Positions 9,701-12,463 of a stretch of DNA of 12,463 nt are shown here, one piece after another. Below the pieces are notes generated by a model that was not told the DNA's origin, ran no database searches, and saw only the letters and a program-made list of their open reading frames with translations. The first letter of the stretch is position 1; every line of letters starts with the position of its first letter. Origin of the DNA: Ectocarpus siliculosus (taxonomy: Eukaryota > Sar > Phaeophyceae > Ectocarpales > Ectocarpaceae); assembly GCA_000310025.1 (NCBI GenBank), contig FN649742.1:4539085-4551547 (forward strand). Direction: 5' to 3'. Made by a program: the position numbers and the translations under genes.

Positions 9701-10119
9701 GGATGATGGTGTTCAACCTGGGGGAGAAGGACGGGATGAAGGACAGCAAGGCGGGGCTTCTTCGGTTTCTTCGTGTTGCCGCGACGTGCAGGTGTGTGCG
9801 GAGCAAAACAAAGAGCAGAGGACGGCGACATTATGTTCGCTCTTGTTTGTAGGCGGAAGTAGAAATATTAGCTGCTGAATTGTTTTCATGCTGGTGGTCG
9901 TTTTTTTTTTCTTGAAAAGTCACCATGCTTGACTCCAACGACACCATAATAATGTGTGAAGATGATACTTGTTGAAGGAGACTTACCCACTTCCCCAAGT
10001 CTTTGCCCTTCCTTTTGCGATTCCGCCGCGCACAGGTTAGCACGGTGGATGCATTCCAGGGAGCCGAGAAAGACATCGTCATCGTCGCCTCCACGCGCAC
10101 CGAACGCCTGGGTTTCATA
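560..10119 (+). CDS. ZGRF1: ZGRF1-like superfamily 1 DNA helicase, 13 exons, partial at both ends
   Basis: The spliced product is a helicase of the UPF1/Senataxin/ZGRF1 branch. In animals ZGRF1 is a nuclear 5'-3' helicase that works with RAD51 in homologous recombination and crosslink repair; that role here is inferred from family. Exons used: 560-715, 992-1088, 1715-2068, 2209-2382, 2957-2979, 3985-4121, 6244-6370, 6990-7108, 7264-7702, 8096-8358, 8825-9078, 9607-9791 and 10036-10119. All introns are GT-AG and phases match at every junction, giving 804 codons without a stop. Seen in order are the Q motif, Walker A, motif Ia, motif II, motif III, motif IV and motif V. HGVFGAGKS, TNVAVDR, VTCA, QYRCHP and STVDAFQGAEK resemble ZGRF1 more closely than UPF1 or Senataxin. 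The zinc-finger GRF and DUF2439 parts are not in the window. Motif VI is also missing, either beyond the window or lost. Confidence 0.88.
716..991 (+). other. Intron 1 with (GTT)n repeat
   Basis: This 276-nt intron runs from GTGAGC to CCTTCTTTCTGTGTTTGTAG. It holds a pure GTT/TTG triplet array at about 917-942, about 50 nt before the acceptor, which adds to the T-rich character of the 3' splice region. Nothing else is seen in it. Confidence 0.65.
992..1088 (+). CDS. ZGRF1: Exon B: pre-helicase region, Asp/Gly-rich end
   Basis: This exon starts after TGTTTGTAG and ends ACAGCCACTG|GTGAGC, leaving one base of the next codon. The product reads THLSAVDLLRNGRL, then an Asp/Gly stretch (GDDDGDDDGNG) from a GAC/GAT repeat, then KALATAT. 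Joined to exon A it gives CFNAQTHLSAVDLL, a continuous helix-like segment that fits the region before the helicase core. Both splice sites are strong. The product is not diagnostic on its own; the support is phase and position. Confidence 0.62.
1089..1714 (+). other. Intron 2, nothing recognised
   Basis: This intron of about 626 nt runs from GTGAGC to a pyrimidine-rich tract (about 1678-1704) followed by CAAG. It contains a short A run at about 1537-1545 and a CAA/CAC-rich stretch (1555-1640), and no segment with family resemblance. The exact 3' end is uncertain: acceptors leaving the next exon at 1715, 1736 or 1742 all preserve phase. Confidence 0.5.
1715..2068 (+). CDS. ZGRF1: Exon C: Ser/Asn tract and helicase Q motif
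   Basis: The exon ends GAGGGCACCG|GTGAGA. The product opens with LLDLDSVPVLPFLLSGG, comparable to the hydrophobic strand ahead of the helicase in animal ZGRF1. A long Ser/Asn/Ile run follows, encoded by AAC/AGC/ATC repeats (about 1810-1924). Then come VFDLCLTRRERNAEVSQTV and the Q motif FRLNRDQARLLW at 1996-2031, whose Gln (2014-2016) contacts the adenine in superfamily 1 helicases. Exon start is the first AG after a pyrimidine tract and is uncertain within about 30 nt. A GTGAGC inside the exon at 1925 resembles a donor, but using it would discard the conserved run-up to the Q motif. Confidence 0.75.
2069..2208 (+). other. Intron 3
   Basis: This 140-nt intron runs from GTGAGAGTGTG to GACCAACGCAG. 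It is one of the two shortest in the gene. The codon GGT is split one base to two across it, and the frame is restored exactly. Nothing else is seen inside. Confidence 0.75.
2209..2382 (+). CDS. ZGRF1: Exon D: acidic linker and first half of Walker A
   Basis: This exon starts after CAACGCAG and ends GTGTTCG|GTGAGA. It encodes an acidic and charged low-complexity linker (Asp, Glu, Lys and Arg, about 45 residues) from a nearly all-purine stretch (about 2262-2350). The strand GAPVVLVHGVF follows, leading into the P-loop. Only the first base of the next Gly codon is in this exon, so the P-loop is cut between HGVF and GAGKS. Related helicases have a short linker between the Q-motif helix and this strand, so the acidic stretch is an insertion. 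The purine repeats could act as an exonic splicing enhancer; that is inference. Confidence 0.85.
2383..2956 (+). other. Intron 4, before the P-loop micro-exon
   Basis: This 574-nt intron runs from GTGAGAGG to a long pyrimidine tract and CTCTGTCTCTGACCAG. It holds a T run at 2431-2441 and a GGC triplet run at about 2862-2882. An open stretch at 2499-2744 has no family resemblance and is not called as coding. Confidence 0.65.
2957..2979 (+). CDS. ZGRF1: Exon E: 23-nt micro-exon completing Walker A (GAGKS)
   Basis: GACCAG precedes and GTAAGC follows this 23-nt exon. Joined to the single G left by exon D, it reads GGC GCT GGA AAG TCT CTT ACT CTG, that is GAGKSLTL. This turns HGVF into HGVFGAGKS, the exact P-loop of the ZGRF1 type. 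The Lys codon is 2965-2967 and the Ser codon 2968-2970; these residues bind nucleotide phosphate and magnesium in the family. Skipping it would remove the P-loop and shift the frame, since 23 is not a multiple of 3. The strong splice signals, phase and perfect motif make chance very unlikely. Confidence 0.92.
2980..3984 (+). other. Intron 5, nothing coding recognised
   Basis: This 1005-nt intron runs from GTAAGC to TTTTTCTTGGTCTCTGCGTGAGTGAGAAG. I looked in it for another exon between Walker A and the next helix. Two splice-like candidates (3149-3162 and one beginning at 3721) break the phase or stop at once, and direct joining of 2979 to 3985 gives a natural helix. No repeat or RNA gene is seen. 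Confidence 0.6.
3985..4121 (+). CDS. ZGRF1: Exon F: helix after the P-loop and motif Ia (TNVAVDR)
   Basis: The exon starts after GAGAAG in phase 0 and ends GTGGACAG|GTCTGT. The product is VALCVMVDRIATEDARLR, the hydrophobic helix following the P-loop, then a short linker, then IRVLLASGTNVAVDR. SGTNVAVDR (4096-4121 plus one base of exon G) is motif Ia, which contacts single-stranded DNA in superfamily 1 helicases. TNVAVDR is the form found in ZGRF1, against TNxAVD in UPF1 or Senataxin. An acceptor three bases upstream would add one Lys and cannot be excluded. Confidence 0.87.
4122..6243 (+). other. Intron 6, 2.1 kb, AT-rich first half with degenerate repeat
   Basis: This is the longest intron in the window, from GTCTGT to CTGGCACTGACGGCAG. 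From about 4140 to 4990 it is clearly richer in A+T than the rest. It repeats a loose phrase of the form TTGCTCTTTT followed by AATGAA: examples begin near 4392, 4618, 4649, 4668, 4743, 4788 and 4806. From about 5000 to 6243 composition returns to average and I see nothing assignable on either strand. The several 60-110 codon open frames here have no family resemblance. The AT-rich block could be an old inserted element; that is inference. Confidence 0.6.
6244..6370 (+). CDS. ZGRF1: Exon G: strand-helix after motif Ia
   Basis: The exon starts after GACGGCAG with one base that completes Arg of TNVAVDR, and ends GCGCAAAAG|GTTCGT in phase 0. The product VLMGLVSAGFDDIARLGSHR matches the segment after motif Ia in ZGRF1-type helicases (VL.GL...GF....R.GS.R). 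It continues RTHKSLLDRVVHSSPPGRDAQK. The donor GTTCGT is weaker than others in the gene, but the join to exon H restores phase and the next expected helix. Confidence 0.85.
6371..6989 (+). other. Intron 7 with GTT-rich tract
   Basis: This 619-nt intron runs from GTTCGT to TTCACACCTTTACAG. It carries a GTT-rich tract at about 6905-6941, roughly 50 nt before the acceptor, and a C run at about 6684-6691. The 60-110 codon open frames seen at 6556-6944 have no family resemblance and would break the exon G to exon H phase. Confidence 0.6.
6990..7108 (+). CDS. ZGRF1: Exon H: helical spacer before motif Ic region
   Basis: The exon starts after CCTTTACAG in phase 0 and ends ACCAAACG|GTGAGA, leaving two bases of an Arg codon. 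The product AVQSELQAMLKTAVGADRDE, then IGRALQASKAESF, is a charged helical segment. It matches in position and pattern the E.L..L....... helix region between GS.R and VTGVTCA in animal ZGRF1. Both splice sites are good. The sequence itself is weakly conserved in the family, so the call rests on position, phase and pattern. Confidence 0.78.
7109..7263 (+). other. Intron 8 with (GTT)n repeat
   Basis: This 155-nt intron runs from GTGAGAGTAG to CCTGTTACATAG. It contains a pure GTT array at about 7146-7170, 40 nt after the donor, and nothing else recognisable. Confidence 0.7.
7264..7702 (+). CDS. ZGRF1: Exon I: VTGVTCA strand, long Gly/Ala insertion, motifs II and III
   Basis: The exon starts after TTACATAG with one base completing Arg. 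LREARVTGVTCASAT (7265-7309) is the strand before the Walker B region. About 80 residues of Gly/Ala/Arg-rich sequence follow; animal ZGRF1 has only a short loop there. Then come RRGYDIVVLDESSQIVEP, with catalytic Asp-Glu of motif II at 7583-7588, and RRLVLVGDPMQLPPP with motif III GDPMQLPP at 7661-7684. The end is uncertain between 7687 (CCG|GTAGCT) and 7702 (AGG|GTGAGG), both phase 0. A hidden intron inside the Gly-rich part is possible, but no pyrimidine tract supports one. Confidence 0.88.
7703..8095 (+). other. Intron 9, nothing recognised
   Basis: This intron of about 393 nt runs from GTGAGGGG (or from 7688) to CGCCTTTTTCGTTGTCGCCACGCAG. An AT-rich island lies at about 7873-7925 (ATTAATAGTTTAGCCACAAA and after). 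No repeats or RNA genes are seen. Confidence 0.65.
8096..8358 (+). CDS. ZGRF1: Exon J: His/Gln insertion and motif IV (QYRCHP)
   Basis: The exon starts after GCCACGCAG in phase 0 and ends CAGGGCAG|GTATGC. The opening STVSAEHHQNQ leads into Gln, Glu and His runs from a CAG/GAG/CAC repeat (about 8115-8170). GDTLEKTLFVRLAKLGVKP and LLLGRQYRCHPQMSALASRL follow, then FYQGR. The QYRCHP motif (8300-8317), with its conserved Arg, is motif IV and contacts ATP in the family; Cys in place of the Met of UPF1 matches ZGRF1. The His/Gln run lengthens the loop after motif III. Confidence 0.92.
8359..8824 (+). other. Intron 10 with (TGGGT)n at its 5' end
   Basis: This 466-nt intron runs from GTATGC to CACCAAACACAAG. 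An array of six TGGGT units (8371-8400) begins only 12 nt after the donor. Near the 3' end is a CAC/TAC/CGC triplet run (about 8766-8816), which stands in for a normal pyrimidine tract. Confidence 0.7.
8371..8401 (+). repeat. TGGGT pentanucleotide array
   Basis: Six perfect TGGGT units are followed by degenerate TGAGT units up to about 8409. They lie inside intron 10 directly after the splice donor. Runs of three G on the coding strand could fold into a G-quadruplex in DNA or pre-mRNA. The unit is not the plant or algal telomere unit TTTAGGG, so a telomeric origin is not supported. Confidence 0.9.
8825..9078 (+). CDS. ZGRF1: Exon K: RecA2 domain with poly-Gly insertion
   Basis: The exon starts after AAACACAAG with the base completing Arg of FYQGR, and ends TGCCTAT|GTACGT. 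LTDGVAARDRGPLVSGLAPL, then TLLDAAGRGAEST, resembles the strand after motif IV in ZGRF1. SIKNAFEARAVADVVASLLR follows, a standard helix with the N..EA....... pattern of the family. A Gly/Val run from a GGC repeat (9008-9044) comes next, then ANIGVICL, the strand that in the family reads IGVI or IGVITxY. The last base T combines with AC of the next exon to make the Tyr. Confidence 0.9.
9079..9606 (+). other. Intron 11, nothing recognised
   Basis: This 528-nt intron runs from GTACGT to TTCCGCTCGATGATCAG. It holds a short GTGT run near 9369-9391 and no coding resemblance. An acceptor eight bases later (after ACAAG) would shift the frame relative to exon K. Confidence 0.65.
9607..9791 (+). CDS. 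ZGRF1: Exon L: YKAQ helix and Ser/Gly/Glu insertion
   Basis: Starting after GATGATCAG, the first two bases complete Tyr, giving IGVICLYKAQLAQVRRELES across the junction; LYK.Q is the family pattern. About 45 residues of Ser, Gly, Asp and Glu low complexity follow (SSSSSPDDG, GGEGRDEGQQGG), ending CCRDVQ|GTGTGT. In animal ZGRF1 this loop before VQVSTVDAFQG is short. The final VQ joins directly to VSTVDAFQG of exon M, as in the family. Confidence 0.88.
9792..10035 (+). other. Intron 12
   Basis: This 244-nt intron runs from GTGTGTGCGG to CCGCCGCGCACAG. It holds a T run at about 9901-9911 and nothing else assignable. Confidence 0.7.
10036..10119 (+). CDS. ZGRF1: Exon M: motif V (VDAFQGAEKD), last recognised exon
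   Basis: The exon starts after GCGCACAG in phase 0. The product is VSTVDAFQGAEKDIVIVAST then RTERLGFI. VDAFQGAEKD (10045-10074) is motif V, which couples ATP and DNA binding in superfamily 1B helicases. The STVDAFQGAEK form is typical of ZGRF1. GFI followed by GTAAGG at 10120 is preferred, because the family continues GFI-D/S; a second donor at 10125 (AAG|GTAGGT) would add Val-Arg and change phase. Motif VI (the NVALTR box with the arginine finger) normally lies about 10 residues later and is not found downstream in this window. Confidence 0.92.
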
Positions 10120-11239
10120 GTAAGGTAGGTGTATCTATACGTAGTAGATCACAGGGAGAGATGGAGGTGGCTGGGCCATAGCGAGGTATGGGGGCGAATG
10201 TTTTCGACCATTAGTTGTTGTTACGACGATTGCCCCAAGGCGAGACTATTCGTATTACGGCAACAGCTCCTGCCACCACTGCTCCTTGCGCGACGCCGAG
10301 AACAACTCCTATTACTCCTCCTCCTCCTCCTCCTCCTCCTACTACTACAACGACGACCATGTCGGCACTATTGCCGGTGCTCAAGAAGAAAAATAGGAAG
10401 GAGCGGAAAACTAGTTGTTCACGATGAGATGTGTCGGTACGTGTAATTTATGTTCTCGACGTTCCGCGCCCGTGACGGAATGGGATGTTCTCTTTATTGG
10501 GGAGAGCAAGGTCTAAACCATGTCCACTTTGAACTCGCATCAATGGGGGCACGCAGATCACCATGCTGTGGGGTGGACCCAGTTATTCCCATCTCCCGGT
10601 CAGGTGCACCCTAAATATGCTCGTAACACTCCAGAACAGAATCCTGTCGGCAGTTAATCAGCTCTAGTGCCATAGAATATACACCGACGTACACGGAAGC
10701 GCTCGCCTTGCATCAATCGATGGTCTCCATCTACCGTGGATCCATGCTACCTAGTCGGTTTTCGGGCTAGTTGCCGAGAACGCCAGGCCCCTCCGGACAC
10801 TGTGCCACATACGCTATCGTCCCCCCCCCCCCCCCCCGGTGTCTGCCATCGGGGTTGGGTTTTCGTCGCGTGGCAACGACGTTGTAAAACAAGCCAATTC
10901 ACTTCGTGAACTCTGGCAACCAGGTTACCGTTTTTTTTTACCTCGTTTTTTTTTTTGGCGGTAACCATAATGGTGGTCGAGTAGATTATGTTGTGCGGGG
11001 TCGAGAACCCTCACTCCGCGCAACGGGGGATGATCGCACCACGTTGTGTTAAAATGGTCAAGCATCCTCGAGGCAGTTACACAGTGCTTATAACTGTCTC
11101 TGGAAGTGAAAGCACCAGAAAATAAATTAAGTCATACGCAGCTGTCATCCGTACGCAAGGAAGTAAGCACAAGATGCCGAACACCCTTAGCAGGATGCAG
11201 CGCACCTTTCATGGGACTCGCCGAATACCTCACGGCGTT
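10120..11239 (+). other. Unassigned stretch after exon M (likely long intron)
   Basis: No segment encoding motif VI is visible in any + frame. The stretch contains a TCC triplet run (about 10315-10340) followed by TAC and ACG triplets, an isolated run of 17 C (10821-10837), and T runs at 10930-10939 and 10946-10955. Between about 10480 and 10740 the sequence looks like unique or old repeat sequence with no recognised family. It is consistent with a long intron carrying mobile-element debris, or with the broken end of the gene. Confidence 0.5.
10821..10837 (+). repeat. Run of 17 C
   Basis: This is a pure C17 homopolymer. Unlike the runs at 35, 11354 and 12454, the bases before it (GCTATCGT) do not match the element tail, so I do not assign it to that family. 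It could still be the tail of a different or heavily decayed copy. Confidence 0.85.
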
Positions 11240-11368
11240 TCGCGTTTGGTGATGTGAGAGCCTGTTCCGGTGAGAACCCGGCGTGTTCCGTCCCGGTTTT
11301 GTAGGGATAGGAGGTCAATGGTCTAAGGACAACGGCATGCACGATTATGAGTACCCCCCCCCCCCCCC
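11240..11368 (+). mobile_element. Diverged 3' end of a non-LTR retroelement, ending in C15
   Basis: Bases 11311-11353 closely match 12408-12453: both contain GGTCAATGGTCTAA, then GGCATGCA, then GAGTA, then a C run (here 11354-11368). The match extends upstream: TGTTCCGTCC at about 11284 pairs with TGCTCCGTCC at about 12388, and GGTGAGAAC with GTGGGAAC. This is therefore an older copy of the 3' end of the element that follows it, on the same strand. How far it extends left of about 11240 is unclear. Confidence 0.7.
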
Positions 11369-11369
11369 A

Positions 11370-12446
11370 GTAGCGGAAAAGGGCAAAGCGCGAGCAGGGA
11401 AGCTGCACCCAATACTTGCAAACCGGCACCTCGATACACGCATCAAATTGACGGTTTTGAAGAGCGTAATCGTACCGCCGCTAGAGTACGCCGGAGGAGT
11501 ATGGGAAGGAAATAAGAAGGTAGTGAAAGAACTCGAGGCGGCGCAGATGAAAGCAGCGAAAATCATCCTAGGATGCTCCAAGCGCACAGGTAATGCAGCC
11601 GCCAGGGCAGAATTGGGGATCCAATCCCTACGGTCGGGAAGAGACGCAAGGAAGCTGACATGGCAGTATCGCATGAGCGGGATGGGAGAGGAGAGGCTGC
11701 CGAGAATAGTATGGGAGGCGAAGTGGGCAAACAAAAAGAGGGGTAGACAACCCACGGAATGGGTCAAGGTTGCAGAGGACGTATGGAAGGGGTTCGAAAT
11801 CGACGAAGATGAAACGCTGGAAACGGAGGGTCTACAGGGTTTCAAGGAGAAGGTATCTGTTGCTTGTGCCGAGAGAGATGAACAGAATCTAAGGAAAGAA
11901 ACCGAGGATGAGAAGGGTCTAGAAGTGTATGGAATGTTGAAAGAAGGAATAGGGTTCAAGGACTACCTACATGAACCAATGGATGCAGGGACAAAGCTTA
12001 AGGTCAAATTCAGGACCGAGGACATAGGCCTTCGAGAACGTCGACGAAGACATAGGACGGTAGACGACGAAGACGAGAAGTTCAAACGTGATTGCGGCTT
12101 CGAATGCGAAGACCGTGTTCATGTAGTCGCGGAATGTCCGTGGTACGAACAGGAGAGGGAAGTGTACATGACTGAGCTGGGAAAAATACGAGGGAGGTAC
12201 AGGGAGATTTTTGAGGCATGGAATAAAGAGGAGAAGACGGTAGCTGTACTGGGGAGTAGGAAGTGGTTTGAAAAGGCGGGAAGGGATATCGTTAGGATAG
12301 ACAGACTAGGGAAGACATTTTTGAGCCACCTTCGGCAAAGTAGGAAGGAACGATTGGCCATCGGTGATCGGTCCTGTGGGAACAATGCTCCGTCCTCTCG
12401 AGGACGCGTGGTCAATGGTCTAACCGCTAAGGCATGCAAAACATAA
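11370..12446 (+). CDS. C-terminal fragment of LINE reverse transcriptase ORF
   Basis: Family-like sequence begins at about AGKLHPILANRHLDTRIKLT, then VLKSVIVPPLEYAGGVW. This is the thumb/connection region after the reverse transcriptase active site, where 'Y..GVW' and 'LE..Q.KA...ILG' (VKELEAAQMKAAKIILGC) are typical. A charged region follows, then a possible zinc-binding cluster with Cys 12093, Cys 12105, His 12120 and Cys 12135 (spacing CX3CX4HX4C), then AECPWY. The catalytic YxDD part, the endonuclease and the rest of the N-terminal protein are missing. The open frame extends upstream to 11283 with no stop, but its first 29 or so residues come from the tail of the preceding element. It has no ATG start of its own and is a remnant. 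Confidence 0.75.
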   Translation, partial: VAEKGKARAGKLHPILANRHLDTRIKLTVLKSVIVPPLEYAGGVWEGNKKVVKELEAAQMKAAKIILGCSKRTGNAAARAELGIQSLRSGRDARKLTWQYRMSGMGEERLPRIVWEAKWANKKRGRQPTEWVKVAEDVWKGFEIDEDETLETEGLQGFKEKVSVACAERDEQNLRKETEDEKGLEVYGMLKEGIGFKDYLHEPMDAGTKLKVKFRTEDIGLRERRRRHRTVDDEDEKFKRDCGFECEDRVHVVAECPWYEQEREVYMTELGKIRGRYREIFEAWNKEEKTVAVLGSRKWFEKAGRDIVRIDRLGKTFLSHLRQSRKERLAIGDRSCGNNAPSSRGRVVNGLTAKACKT

Positions 12447-12463
12447 GAGTACGCCCCCCCCCC
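12408..12463 (+). repeat. Element 3' tail and terminal poly-C
   Basis: GTGGTCAATGGTCTAACCGC, then TAAGGCATGC and AAAACATAAGAGTACG, then at least 10 C. Its first part overlaps the end of the open frame (stop TAA 12444-12446). It is the best copy of the tail shared with 11311-11368 and 1-59. The stretch TGGTCAATGGTCTAA resembles a tRNA D-arm/box A (TRGYNNARNNGG), though no matching T-arm or paired stems follow. Confidence 0.7.

Larger units (their letters stand above)
11369..12463 (+). mobile_element. 5'-truncated LINE-type retrotransposon, 3' portion with poly-C tail
   Basis: This block begins directly after the C15 run of the upstream copy and runs to the window edge. It consists of an open reading frame for the C-terminal end of a non-LTR reverse transcriptase protein, a short 3' untranslated tail and a terminal C run (12454 to the end, at least 10 C). 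The abrupt start inside the reverse transcriptase coding region is typical of 5' truncation during target-primed reverse transcription. The frame is still open over about 1070 nt, suggesting a fairly recent copy. Whether more sequence follows the C run cannot be seen. Confidence 0.78.

Noticed and set aside
10129-10446. 105-codon + strand open frame with poly-Leu after exon M
   Set aside because: The Leu run is just the TCC/CTC triplet repeat. There is no helicase motif VI and no phase-compatible link to exon M.
11345-11959. 204-codon minus-strand open frame
   Set aside because: It is the antisense of the reverse transcriptase fragment, whose + strand reading has clear family features.

Overview
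This window looks like nuclear DNA of an intron-rich, GC-rich eukaryote. The long GT-AG introns, triplet repeats inside coding sequence and non-LTR retrotransposon remains fit a brown alga of the Ectocarpus kind. That assignment is inference from style and remembered element sequences, not a search result. No bacterial operon, rRNA, intact tRNA or CRISPR array is visible.

The main content is one + strand protein-coding gene, reconstructed here as 13 exons between 560 and about 10119 (2412 nt, 804 codons). It is partial at both ends of the window. It encodes the superfamily 1B (UPF1/Senataxin-type) helicase region of a ZGRF1-like protein. In order it carries a pre-helicase region, a Q motif (FRLNRDQ), Walker A (HGVFGAGKS), motif Ia (TNVAVDR), a VTGVTCA strand, motif II (DESSQ), motif III (GDPMQLPP), motif IV (QYRCHP), an NIGVICLYKAQ strand and motif V (VDAFQGAEKD). 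All 12 chosen splice junctions use GT-AG and keep reading phase. Walker A is completed by a 23-nt micro-exon (2957-2979). The core is expanded by low-complexity insertions (Ser/Asn, acidic, Gly/Ala, His/Gln, Gly, Ser/Gly). In animals ZGRF1 acts in homologous recombination and interstrand crosslink repair.

Motif VI, expected just after motif V, was not found in 10120-12463. That interval instead holds an unassigned intron-like stretch with a (TCC)n tract, an isolated 17-C run, and two same-strand non-LTR retrotransposon 3' fragments joined end to end. The first (about 11240-11368) is a diverged 3' end finishing in a C15 run. The second (11369 to the window end) encodes the C-terminal part of a LINE-type reverse transcriptase protein and also ends in a poly-C run. 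A third copy of the same 3' tail, again followed by poly-C, lies at bases 1-59. So both window edges are poly-C-tailed copies of one element family.

The introns carry recurrent GTT repeats, a TGGGT pentamer array 12 nt after a splice donor, and a 2.1 kb intron with an AT-rich core containing a loosely repeated TTGCTCTTTT phrase.
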